The notes under the pieces: generated by a model
What the model saw: only the letters and a program-made list of their open reading frames with translations
What the model was told of the DNA's origin: nothing
The model's database searches: none
Position numbers and translations under genes: made by a program
Assembly: GCA_964461995.1 (NCBI GenBank)
Contig: CAYWXL010000020.1
Location: 1-64,000, forward strand
Reading direction: 5' to 3'
Origin: JALSRK01 sp964461995
GTDB taxonomy: Bacteria > Acidobacteriota > Terriglobia > Bryobacterales > Bryobacteraceae
Length of the DNA stretch: 64,000 bases
Shown: in pieces, positions 8,849-17,555 of the stretch
How positions within the stretch are numbered: position 1 is the first letter of the stretch
Layout: every line of letters begins with the position of its first letter

Positions 8849-10687
8849 TCAGTCCGCCCGGCAAACGTAGCGCCGGTGCCAGAGCGCGAATACGAGCAGG
8901 GCGTAGATCTCATTGCTGCGGTCCCGCGTCTCGTGCTGCCGCAGTATCTCTTCTACCATGCCGCGGCGAAAGTGGTCCTGAATGCCGCTGCCGTGGGAAA
9001 AGAGCACGTCGCGGGCATACGCGGCCAGACGGTCCCGGAACCAGCTCTCGAGCGGCACCGGAAAGCCCTTCTTCGGGCGGTGGATGATGCGGCGAGGCAG
9101 CCTGCCTTCCATTGATTTCTTCAGCAGGTATTTCGCCCGCGCTCCGCGAATCTTCAAACCTACCGGCAGGGAATAGACGAACTCTACAACCTTGTGGTCC
9201 AGGAACGGCACCCGTAGCTCCAGCGAGTTCGCCATGCTCATGCGGTCGGCTTTCACCAGCAGGTCGTCGGCCAGCCACGTGTTCATGTCCACGTAGGCCA
9301 TCCGGTGCAACAGCGGCAGGCCGTCGGCTTCCCGGTACAGCCGGATTATCGGATCTTCGCCGGCCGGAAAATGTTCGTACGCGAGGAGCTCCGGGATCTC
9401 GTGTTCCGGAAAGGCCGTGCTGACGCCGCCGTAACGGCGCTCGATCGGCTTGCCCAACATCCGCCCGTATTTGCGGAGCTTGCCGTCCGCAAAGCGGTCG
9501 AACACCCGTCCGGCCGCCCCCGCCAGAGGGATGCGATTCAGCGCCTCGATCGTCATCATCGTGCGGTAGATCGGGTAGCCGCCGAAGATCTCGTCGCTGC
9601 CTTCACCGGAAAGGGCCACTGTCACCGTTCGGCGAGCCAACCGGGCGATGTGGAACAGGGGCAGCGCCGCCTCGTCGGCCACCGGCTCGTCCATCAGCGA
9701 GACGATGCGCGGCAGGTCTTCGGCGAACTCTCCGGGCGTCAGCACCACCTCGTGATGGTCGGCGCCGAAGCGCCGGCTCACCAGGCGCGCGTATGGCAGC
9801 TCGCTCTCCGGACTGTCGTAGCCAATCGAAAACGTTTTAATGTCGGCGACGCCGAGCTTCGCCATCCACGCGACCACCGCGCTCGAATCGAGCCCCCCTG
9901 AAAGGAACGCCCCGAGCGGCACGTCCGCGATCAGGTGCTGGCGAAGCGTCTCGTCCATCAGGGCCTCGAACCGCTCCAGCGCCTCGCGCTCTGGGATGCG
10001 GCGGACTCCATCCAGCCGGAGGCGCCAGTAACGCCGCCGCTTCACTTCCCGGCCCCGCACCGTGAAGCACTCGCCGGGCAGCAGCTTCCGGACCCCTTTG
10101 AGCATCGTCCGCGGGCCGATTACGTAGCGGTGGCGTAGGTAGCCGGGCAGCGCCGCCGGCTCGATCTCCCTAGGGGCCCCGTCCAGCTCCACCAGACTCT
10201 TCAACTCCGAGGCGAAGGCGAAGAAATCCCGTCCGTGGAAATAGTAGAAAGGCTTGATGCCGAGCCGGTCCCGCGCACCGAACAGCAGCCGCCGGCGCGC
10301 GTCCCACACCACAAAGGCGAACATGCCCCGCAGCCGGCTCACACATTCTTCGCCGAACTCCTCCCAGGCGTGGACGATGGTTTCGGTGTCGGACCGGGTT
10401 GCAAAAACATGGCCGCGGGACCGCAAGTCGGCCCGCAACTCCTGGAAGTTGTAAATCTCGCCGTTGAAGACGACCCAGACGCTGCCGTCCTCGTTGCTCA
10501 TCGGCTGATGCCCGCCGGCGAGGTCGATGATGCTCAGCCGATTGAAGCCCAACCCCACGGGGCCGTCGAGGTGGACGCCGTGGTCGTCAGGGCCCCGGTG
10601 CCGCGTCACCGCGCACATCCGTTCGATGGTCTCGCGCGAAGCGGGCTTTTCCAGGTCAAAGTTCAAGATACCTGCGATGCCGCACAT
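8849..10687 (-). CDS. Asparagine-synthase-like glutamine amidotransferase (polysaccharide cluster, copy 1)
   Basis: A 612-residue two-domain protein. The N-terminus MCGIAG provides Cys2, the class II glutaminase nucleophile, followed by RHRGPDD and FNGEIYNF. The C-terminal half carries the ATP-pyrophosphatase loop LSGGLDSS and later SGEGSDEIFGGY. Housekeeping AsnB makes asparagine from aspartate and glutamine, but proteins of this kind in polysaccharide clusters are thought to amidate sugar acids or aminate other acceptors. The start follows a GGGGG run and lies four bases after the stop of the upstream glycosyltransferase, showing translational coupling. A second paralogue lies at 13491-15431 on the other strand. 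Confidence 0.88.
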   Translation of the reverse strand: MCGIAGILNFDLEKPASRETIERMCAVTRHRGPDDHGVHLDGPVGLGFNRLSIIDLAGGHQPMSNEDGSVWVVFNGEIYNFQELRADLRSRGHVFATRSDTETIVHAWEEFGEECVSRLRGMFAFVVWDARRRLLFGARDRLGIKPFYYFHGRDFFAFASELKSLVELDGAPREIEPAALPGYLRHRYVIGPRTMLKGVRKLLPGECFTVRGREVKRRRYWRLRLDGVRRIPEREALERFEALMDETLRQHLIADVPLGAFLSGGLDSSAVVAWMAKLGVADIKTFSIGYDSPESELPYARLVSRRFGADHHEVVLTPGEFAEDLPRIVSLMDEPVADEAALPLFHIARLARRTVTVALSGEGSDEIFGGYPIYRTMMTIEALNRIPLAGAAGRVFDRFADGKLRKYGRMLGKPIERRYGGVSTAFPEHEIPELLAYEHFPAGEDPIIRLYREADGLPLLHRMAYVDMNTWLADDLLVKADRMSMANSLELRVPFLDHKVVEFVYSLPVGLKIRGARAKYLLKKSMEGRLPRRIIHRPKKGFPVPLESWFRDRLAAYARDVLFSHGSGIQDHFRRGMVEEILRQHETRDRSNEIYALLVFALWHRRYVCRAD

Positions 10688-10691
10688 CCCC

Positions 10692-11975
10692 CTACCCCGC
10701 TTCCGGCCCTGTCCCGGCGCTCACTGCCGAGAGCACCTCGAACACTTCCCCGGCCACGTGATCCCAGGAGCGCGCGCGCCCGAAGCGCGAGATCGCCTCC
10801 CGGTCCCAACTCCGGCGCAGGGCCTCGCCGAGCGCCGCCTCAAGCTCGGGTTGCGAGCCGGGCGTTACGACCAGGCCGTAGTCGCCGCTAGGGATCATGT
10901 CCGGCACCGCGCCGACCCCGGTTGCCACCACCGGCGTGCCGCAGGCCAACGCCTCGTGCACCACGTTCGGCCAGCCTTCGGCGCTGCTCGCCAGGCAAAG
11001 CACGTCCGCCGCGCTCATCGCCGTCGCGAGCTCCTCGTGGCTCAAGAAGCCCAGGAAACGGACCCGCCGCGCCATTCCCGTCTCTTCCACCGTCCGGCGG
11101 ATCTCCTTTTCGAACCGCCCGTCGCGGTTCTCCTCGCCGGCGATCAGCAGCGTCGCCTCCAGTCCATGCCGCGCCAAGGCGCCCAACGCCTTCACCACCC
11201 GATGATGGCCCTTGCGCGGGATGAGAGCGCCAGCGGACAAGATCACCTTCTCGTCCGCGTCCACCGAGAGCCGTTCACGCGCCGCCCGGCGTTCCCGAGG
11301 ATAGAACATCGACGTGTCCACGCCGTTCGGCACTGTATGAACGCGGCCGGCCGGGGCTCCGAGCGAAATCGCGAAGAGCCGCAGCTCCTCCGAAACGGTG
11401 ATCAGAGCCGAAGCACGCGTCGCCGCCCACCGCATCAGCCGCCGCCGCAGCGGGTGCCGGGCGTTCGCCAGTTCGTTCCCCCGCAGCGTCACTACGCACG
11501 GACGTCCCACGGCCTGCGCCAGCCACACTGCCGCCACGCCATCCGGGTAAAGGAAATGAGAATCGATCACGTCCACGCCCGGATGCCTGCAAAATCGCCG
11601 CACCAAACCGATCAGCCGCACGAATAAGCAGGCTACGTTCACCGGCGTGCCCCCGGGCGGATAGGCCCACTTCGGATGTAGCGCCTCGATCGGCCCGTCC
11701 TGCCGCCGGCGCGGAATCGAAAAGCTTTGCCACAGGCGCCCCTTCGGATTGCCCCAGTCGATGAGCGGCACCGGGGCGATCACCCGGACCGAAGCCAGCG
11801 CGGCAAGATGCTGCAGGCGCGCTCGCACGAACGGCGAATGGCCCGGCTCACACGGATTCGGATAAGAGCAGGTGATCGTCAGAACCCGGAGCCCGCCGCC
11901 CGGGCGCGCCTCCCAGTGGCCGTCGTCCCCGTGGGCGCCGGAAGCCGTACTGGGCTGATGACCGTCGGTCGTCAC
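10692..11975 (-). CDS. Glycosyltransferase family 4 (GT-B fold)
   Basis: A 427-residue retaining glycosyltransferase of GT-B fold. The N-terminal acceptor domain has the pattern TITCSYPNPCEPGHSPFVRA, and the C-terminal donor-binding domain contains VPNGVDTSMFYPRE, ILSAGALIPRKGHH and the E-x7-E-type segment LASSAEGWPNVVHEALACG. No signal peptide or membrane helix is present, so it works at the cytoplasmic face of the membrane on a lipid-linked glycan. It sits between another glycosyltransferase and the amidotransferase in one minus-strand unit. Donor and acceptor sugars are unknown. Confidence 0.87.
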   Translation of the reverse strand: MTTDGHQPSTASGAHGDDGHWEARPGGGLRVLTITCSYPNPCEPGHSPFVRARLQHLAALASVRVIAPVPLIDWGNPKGRLWQSFSIPRRRQDGPIEALHPKWAYPPGGTPVNVACLFVRLIGLVRRFCRHPGVDVIDSHFLYPDGVAAVWLAQAVGRPCVVTLRGNELANARHPLRRRLMRWAATRASALITVSEELRLFAISLGAPAGRVHTVPNGVDTSMFYPRERRAARERLSVDADEKVILSAGALIPRKGHHRVVKALGALARHGLEATLLIAGEENRDGRFEKEIRRTVEETGMARRVRFLGFLSHEELATAMSAADVLCLASSAEGWPNVVHEALACGTPVVATGVGAVPDMIPSGDYGLVVTPGSQPELEAALGEALRRSWDREAISRFGRARSWDHVAGEVFEVLSAVSAGTGPEAG

Positions 11976-12088
11976 TGTCGTCGGAACCGCCGGACCATAA
12001 GCTAAACACGGGAAGGGCCCGAATCGCTACGGCCGGCCATTTTCAAGGGTACCTTGTCACCTTGGGTTCTGGGTGTCGTCCCTGGACC

Positions 12089-13318
12089 TCATGGCCGCGC
12101 GTTCTCCCGCCGGCTGTTTTCCAGAACGCGATCGTACACAGCGGCGTACGCCCCGGCCATCTCCTCTAAGCTGAACCTTCCGGCGCGCACCCTCCCCGCG
12201 GCGCCATGGCGGCGCCGAAGCTCGCCGTCCCTTACGTAGCGCGCCAGAGTCGCCGCCAGGGCGCCGGGCTCGGACGACGCCGCCAAAAGCCCCGTCTCTT
12301 CGTGCCGCACGAGCTCCGCGTTCCCGCCGGTATCCACCGCCACCACGGGCAATCCGGTCGCCATCGCCTCGAGAATCGCGTTCGAGGTCCCTTCGGCATG
12401 GGAGGGCAGCACGAAGATGTCCATGCCCCGGAGCAACTCCGGCACTTCGGAGCGCCTCCCGGCGAGCCACACGCGGCCCTCGAGGCCGAGAGCGCTCACC
12501 AGACCGGCGCAGGCGTTAAACAGCGGCCCCTCTCCGATCAGCACGAGCCTCAGCCGCTCCCACTCTTGTTCGCAAACCCGGCGCAACAGCGAAAACGCCC
12601 GGACGAGCCCTTCCGGGTTCTTCACCGGCCGCAGGTTGCCTACCGTGCCGATGATTAGCGCCTCGGGCTCCTCAAATCCGGGTGGGTATCCGCTTCGTGA
12701 CGGCTCCTTGGCTGGGTGGAAACGCTTCGTATCGACGCCGTTGTAGATGCGGGTGACGCGCTGGGCGCTCACGCCGAGATGCCGGCGGAGGCAGGTGGCG
12801 ATGTCGTCGCTCACCGCAATGTAGTGGTCGATGATCCGGTCGGTTAATCGGCGGACCACGCGCCGGCGCCGCGGCTCCCGCGCCCAGTCGTCCAGGTCGC
12901 GGCCGTGCTCGCCGTGCACCCGCGCCGCCACGCCTGCCGCCACCCCGACCCACAGCGAGTCTAGGGCCGCGAACGTCCGGGTATGGAGGATCTGCGGCCG
13001 TAACTTCCGCAACAGAACCCAGAGCCGGCGGTAGTAGCCGGGATCGTGCCCGGGCCGCTTTTCCAGTGCGAACACGGGCACGCCGGGCTGCCGGATCTCG
13101 TCGCGGAAGTCGTCGAAGCCGGTGATGCAGAGCACCGCGTGGCGGTACCGGGAACCCGGCATCGAGTTGATCAGGTTGACCAGTCCGTTTTCCAGACCGC
13201 CCCGCGTCAGCCGGTAGATCAGGTGAGCGACGAGAGGCGGCCCGGCCGCCGCTGATTCCCTCTGGGGCTCCGTCGATTGCGGCATGGAATGGTTGCTTAC
13301 CCGGGCCACGGCGGTCAC
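12089..13318 (-). CDS. Glycosyltransferase family 4, TIGR03088-type (exosortase/EPS-associated)
   Basis: A 409-residue GT-B protein. The opening VAHLIYRLTRGGLENGLVNL is the hallmark of the TIGR03088 subfamily of sugar transferases usually found in PEP-CTERM/exosortase A polysaccharide clusters; later motifs are ARVHGEHGRDL, RIYNGVDTKRFHP and LPSHAEGTSNAILEAMATG. It should add a sugar to a lipid-linked intermediate. It is the first gene of the minus-strand unit running through the GT4, amidotransferase and epimerase genes, with a 113-base gap before the next gene. The true start could be the ATG at the MPQSTEP segment a few codons in. The subfamily call is from memory of its N-terminal pattern. 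Confidence 0.82.
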   Translation of the reverse strand: MTAVARVSNHSMPQSTEPQRESAAAGPPLVAHLIYRLTRGGLENGLVNLINSMPGSRYRHAVLCITGFDDFRDEIRQPGVPVFALEKRPGHDPGYYRRLWVLLRKLRPQILHTRTFAALDSLWVGVAAGVAARVHGEHGRDLDDWAREPRRRRVVRRLTDRIIDHYIAVSDDIATCLRRHLGVSAQRVTRIYNGVDTKRFHPAKEPSRSGYPPGFEEPEALIIGTVGNLRPVKNPEGLVRAFSLLRRVCEQEWERLRLVLIGEGPLFNACAGLVSALGLEGRVWLAGRRSEVPELLRGMDIFVLPSHAEGTSNAILEAMATGLPVVAVDTGGNAELVRHEETGLLAASSEPGALAATLARYVRDGELRRRHGAAGRVRAGRFSLEEMAGAYAAVYDRVLENSRRENARP

Positions 13319-13490
13319 CAGTCCCGCGCCGCCAGACGGCCCCGGCGCCGGATCTCGCCGGGAGGCGCCGTCGAGCTAACCCTCATTACAACACAGTAAT
13401 ACGGCAAAATTCGGACTTCGCCGGCTCAGACCCGATGCTACACTGACAGCAACAGCCGGCCCGGCCCCGGTTGGGGGGTACTCTTCTTTT

Positions 13491-15431
13491 ATGTGCGGCA
13501 TCGCCGGATATTTCAGGAAGGATAAGCCCGCCGCCCGCACTGACATCGAGCTGATGTGCCGGGAGATGGTCCACCGCGGGCCCGACGATGAAGGCATTCA
13601 CACCGACGGCGCGTGCGGCATCGGGATGCGGCGGCTCAGCATCATCGACCTCGATACCGGCCGCCAGCCCATCGCCAACGAGCGCGGTAACGTCTGGGTG
13701 GTCTTCAACGGCGAAATCTACAATTTCCGGGAACTCCGGAACCAGCTCCTCGCCCGTGGCCACCGCTTCCGAACCCGTAGCGACACGGAAGTCATCGTCC
13801 ATCTCTACGAAGACCATGGAGCGGACTGTTTCCACTATCTCAACGGCATGTTCGCCATCGCCATCTGGGACGCCGAGCGCCGGCGTCTGCTGCTGGCCCG
13901 GGACCGCTTCGGCAAGAAGCCGCTCTACTACGGAGTCCTCCCCGACGGTCTCTATTTCGCCAGCGAGCTCTCTTGTTTCCGGCCTCTGAGACTTCCCCTA
14001 AGCCTGGACCGCCAGGCCCTCCAGCTCTACCTGCATTTCGGATACATCCCGGACCCGTACTCGGCCTTTCGCGAATTGCGAAAACTGCGCCCGGGAACCT
14101 GGCTCCTGTTCGACCGCCAGGGCCGGATCCGCCAGGGGCGCTACTGGCGCCTGCCCCCGCCGGTCCTCGAGCCGGACGGCCGCCTCGATGATGAAGAAGC
14201 CACGTGCGAGGAGCTTCGCGAGCGGTTCGACGAGGCCGTCCGATGCCGTCTCGTGGCCGACGTGCCTCTGGGTGCGCTGCTCAGCGGCGGACTCGACTCC
14301 AGTTCCGTGGTCGCCTCGATGGCCCGTCAGACCAGCGAGCCCGTTCACACCTTCTCGGTCGGCTTTCACGAGCGCGAGTTCTCCGAACTCGGCCTCGCCC
14401 GCCTGGTCGCCCGCAAGTATGGGACGAACCACCGGGAAGTCGTTCTCGAAGCCAACTCCGTCGATCTTGTGCCCCGCATCGTGAAACACTTCGGCGAACC
14501 TTTCGCCGACAGCTCGGCGATCCCCACCTGGATGGTCTCGGAATTCGCCGCCCGGCATGTGAAGGTGGTGCTCACCGGCGACGGCGGCGATGAACTCTTC
14601 GCCGGTTACCGGTCCCTGCAGCGGGTGCTCCGCCTCGCCTGGCTCGATCGGGTCCCCTTCCCGGTCCGCCGCGCCGCCGGTTGGCTGTCCGACCGTCTCC
14701 CCTATGCCGCGTACGGAAAGAACCTCCTCCACCTTTACAGCCGTGGGAACGGCCTGGAGCGTTACTTCGAAGACACCATCCTGCTGCACTACGTCAAGCA
14801 GAACCTCATCAGTCCGGACTGGCTGCTACCGGGCGATCCCTGCCTCTTCCGCGACCTGCTTCCCGACGGCTTCCTCCCCGGCGACGCCGACCCCCTGCTG
14901 GCCGCCTGCTACTTTGAAGCCACCGTGCAGCTCGCCGGCGACATGCTCACCAAAGTGGACCGCATGTCGATGGCCCACTCGCTCGAAGTCCGCTGCCCCA
15001 TGCTCGACCACCGCCTCGCCGAATACGCCATGTCGATTCCGATCCGGTGGAAGATCGAACCGGGAACCGGTAAGCTCATCTTCCGGAAGGCGCTCGGCGG
15101 CCGGTTGCCGGAAGAGCTGCTGCGAGCGCCCAAGAAAGGCTTCAGCATCCCCCTGGCTCAATGGTTCCGCGGCCCTCTGCGGGAAATGTTGTGGGATCTG
15201 CTGACCAGCCGGCGTTTCTTCGAGCGTGGCATCGTCAACCCAGGGTTCCTGCGCCGGCTGCTGGAGGAGCACCAGTCCGGGCGCCGTGATCACCGGGTCG
15301 TCTTCTGGATGCTCCTCGTGTTGGAACTCTGGTTCCGGGAAATGGACGGTGAGCCGGCCGGCGCCCCAAGCCGCGCTGGCCTTTCAGCCACCGGCTTAGT
15401 TACCGGGGAGCGTTCGGATTCATCCGCATAG
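13491..15431 (+). CDS. Asparagine-synthase-like amidotransferase (polysaccharide cluster, copy 2; TIGR03108-like)
   Basis: A 646-residue relative of AsnB with Cys2 in MCGIAGYF, VHRGPDDEG and FNGEIYNF in the glutaminase half, LLSGGLDSSSVV in the synthetase half and LTGDGGDELFAGY further on. Length and order fit the exosortase-A-associated amidotransferase 1 family, which is thought to modify a sugar in the exported polysaccharide rather than make free asparagine. It is transcribed opposite to the glycosyltransferase unit from a 170-base divergent region, with a GGGGGG site before the ATG. Its last 32 bases overlap the convergent O-ligase gene. Confidence 0.86.
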   Translation: MCGIAGYFRKDKPAARTDIELMCREMVHRGPDDEGIHTDGACGIGMRRLSIIDLDTGRQPIANERGNVWVVFNGEIYNFRELRNQLLARGHRFRTRSDTEVIVHLYEDHGADCFHYLNGMFAIAIWDAERRRLLLARDRFGKKPLYYGVLPDGLYFASELSCFRPLRLPLSLDRQALQLYLHFGYIPDPYSAFRELRKLRPGTWLLFDRQGRIRQGRYWRLPPPVLEPDGRLDDEEATCEELRERFDEAVRCRLVADVPLGALLSGGLDSSSVVASMARQTSEPVHTFSVGFHEREFSELGLARLVARKYGTNHREVVLEANSVDLVPRIVKHFGEPFADSSAIPTWMVSEFAARHVKVVLTGDGGDELFAGYRSLQRVLRLAWLDRVPFPVRRAAGWLSDRLPYAAYGKNLLHLYSRGNGLERYFEDTILLHYVKQNLISPDWLLPGDPCLFRDLLPDGFLPGDADPLLAACYFEATVQLAGDMLTKVDRMSMAHSLEVRCPMLDHRLAEYAMSIPIRWKIEPGTGKLIFRKALGGRLPEELLRAPKKGFSIPLAQWFRGPLREMLWDLLTSRRFFERGIVNPGFLRRLLEEHQSGRRDHRVVFWMLLVLELWFREMDGEPAGAPSRAGLSATGLVTGERSDSSA

Positions 15432-16839
15432 CCGTCCTGAGCCGGCTTGCAATGCCCACCGAGGGTTGGCGCCGTGCCGAACCGGCCGCGCTTCGGGTCG
15501 CGTTCACCGGTGAATTTGACGTTCTCAGGCGCGTTGCGATCCCTACCGGCGGAGCGCTCGCCGCCACCGTCTCCGGAGCCGCCGCGGGCGCGGGAGCCTC
15601 TTCCGAGGACGGCTCCTCGATGATCACCTTGACGAAGCGGTACCAGGCCGTCGTGGAGAGCAGCAATACGTACGCGAGCTCCATCCGGTGAAAGGAATGG
15701 AAAGTGGCGTCGATCGCATAAGTGATCAAGCCGGCCTGCAGCATGTACGCCAGCGGCAGCAGATCCGGCCGCAAGCGTTTAATCCGCCGGATGGACAAGC
15801 TCAGCCACGCAATCTGGCCGAACACCAAGACGAGGAACAGCACCCCGGCAAGGGTACCGGAGTCGGCAAATGTTTGCAGCCAGCTATTGTGTGCGTTGTG
15901 GATCACCGGCCGGTCCGAGTAATTCGAGGCCAAAGCGATGAAGTTCCGGCTGCCGAACCCCACCCCCAAAACGGGGTAGTCTTTCCACATCTCGATGGCG
16001 ATGCGCGCCAGCCGGATGCGATTGAGCGCCGACGCCTGGGCTCCGGAGCTCTGGATCCGCGCCATCACCTGGTCCTGAACCAGATAGATCCCCGGGCCCA
16101 TCCCGATCAGGATCAGGATAACCACCGCGATCTTCTGCCGGGAACGCAGCATGATGTAGCCGACCGCCGCCATCAACGATAAGGCCGCCCCCCGCGAGGT
16201 GGTCATCACCGCGGCCATGCCCGAAAGAAACGACATGGCGATGAATCCCAGCTTGAAATAGTGGTGCCGCAACAGCGAAGCCGTATACCAGCAGAGAGGA
16301 GTCGCAATGGCGAAGGCCAGCCCAAGGGTGTTGTTGTCATACTGCCGGCTGTAGCCGGTGAGAAACGTAGCCCCCCCGTGCATGAGGCTCCACGCGCCGA
16401 ATTTCGCCCCCACGAAGCCCATCGAGCCGGCAACCACCGCCAGGAAGACCTTCAACTCGTCGGTCGTCTGGATCGCCAGCGGGATCAGCAGCGCCATCAG
16501 CGCCAGACGCAGGAAGGCGCCGAAGCGGTCCGGGGAAAGCATCGGCCCCACGGGGAACAACCCCGACAAGGTGATAGGTACCATGTACGCCAAGAAAATC
16601 CACAGCCACGGGTTCTTGAGCTTGGAGCCCAGGTTGGAAAAGACCCGCGGCAAGCTCGTTACCAGCACGATCGCCCCAAGAACCTTGGCGATCGGGTACT
16701 TGCCCTCGCTCCAGGCCAGCGCGTCAGGCCGCATCACCGAGAACCAAAACCACCCGCACAACCCCCAAAAAGGCCGGGCGAATGCGGCCACCACGAGCCC
16801 CAGGCTGATGGCGATCAGTAATAGCTCCCGTAGCGGCAT
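15400..16839 (-). CDS. O-antigen-ligase-like polytopic membrane protein (exosortase-associated O-glycosylation ligase type)
   Basis: A 479-residue membrane protein with about ten hydrophobic helices up to residue 400. The central stretch with LGVGFGSRNFIALASNYS and PVIHNAHNSWLQTFADSG is the periplasmic loop of the O-antigen ligase/WaaL-like (Wzy_C) superfamily, whose members transfer glycans between lipid carriers and acceptors. The N-terminal FWFSVMRPDALAWSEGKYP resembles TIGR03097, the putative O-glycosylation ligase of exosortase A systems. The C-terminal 80 residues are an Ala/Pro-rich cytoplasmic tail. The gene converges on the amidotransferase gene and overlaps it by 32 bases. Acceptor unknown. 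Confidence 0.8.
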   Translation of the reverse strand: MPLRELLLIAISLGLVVAAFARPFWGLCGWFWFSVMRPDALAWSEGKYPIAKVLGAIVLVTSLPRVFSNLGSKLKNPWLWIFLAYMVPITLSGLFPVGPMLSPDRFGAFLRLALMALLIPLAIQTTDELKVFLAVVAGSMGFVGAKFGAWSLMHGGATFLTGYSRQYDNNTLGLAFAIATPLCWYTASLLRHHYFKLGFIAMSFLSGMAAVMTTSRGAALSLMAAVGYIMLRSRQKIAVVILILIGMGPGIYLVQDQVMARIQSSGAQASALNRIRLARIAIEMWKDYPVLGVGFGSRNFIALASNYSDRPVIHNAHNSWLQTFADSGTLAGVLFLVLVFGQIAWLSLSIRRIKRLRPDLLPLAYMLQAGLITYAIDATFHSFHRMELAYVLLLSTTAWYRFVKVIIEEPSSEEAPAPAAAPETVAASAPPVGIATRLRTSNSPVNATRSAAGSARRQPSVGIASRLRTAMRMNPNAPR

Positions 16840-17555
16840 GCCTCTAGGCTTGGCTCCTCCGTGACCCGGTCCCGCTTCGGTGCGTCCCCCTTCGAGAGGC
16901 GCCCCGAACAGCGGTGACGCGCCGCAATCCCGGTAAGGCCCGAGAATTTTTCAATAGTTTCCCACAGAGACTCAGTGAATGCAATTACTTGCTAAGAGGG
17001 GTAGGGTCTCGCCTGTTGCCTAATATCTCGATCGGGAAAGAGGGGATTGATCCCCGTAAAGCACGGCGCCCATCGGAACGATTAGCGAATTGAGGCGAAA
17101 AATAGCGAATTCGTCTTGTGTTGGTCCCAGGATGGGTTTAAGCTCACAGGTGGTTGAGGTTCGTCACTCCTTTCTCGAGGAGGCTGCTGGCTCGGAGGAG
17201 ACAGCGGGCTCCCACGGGGGAGTGCACGCAGGACCGGGCGCGGTGCGAGGTTACAAACAAAATGTGCTGCCGCCACTCGCGCCTGCGCCCGGCTCCTTCG
17301 GAACCCAACTCTGGGTCGGCCCACACACGGCGGCAATGCTGCTCGCTCGCAGATTATAGCTCAACTCCCCCACAGCCTTCTTGGTTGGCCGTAGCAGATG
17401 AGTTGAGCCGGCGTCCTGCGTAACCAGCCGACGCCGCTTTGTCCAGAAAAGGCCCCTACGCGACGGCCCCGCAGATGTGAGGGAATCGCACCTCGAAACG
17501 TCTTATAGTATGCTGTAGGTGTGAAGTCTAAAGCAGCACACGGAGGTCTCTTTTT
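16840..17555. other. Gene-free stretch between the polysaccharide block and a secreted TPR protein
   Basis: About 700 bases with no convincing coding frame; the short frames present lack start signals and family patterns. Part of it (around 16945-17010) is clearly richer in A/T than its surroundings. Visible structures are a small stem GGGGAT/ATCCCC at 17042-17055, two copies of TAGCGAATT near 17080-17112, and a 9-bp inverted repeat at 17359-17408. A TATAGT hexamer at 17504-17509 may be the -10 box of the downstream gene. No tRNA or known riboswitch was recognised. Confidence 0.6.
17359..17408. repeat. Inverted repeat with 9-bp arms (GCTCAACTC/GAGTTGAGC)
   Basis: The arms at 17359-17367 and 17400-17408 are perfectly complementary and separated by 32 bases. 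It lies about 150 bases before the secreted TPR protein gene. It could be a transcript hairpin or a binding site; no T-run follows, so it is not a classical terminator. Confidence 0.45.
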
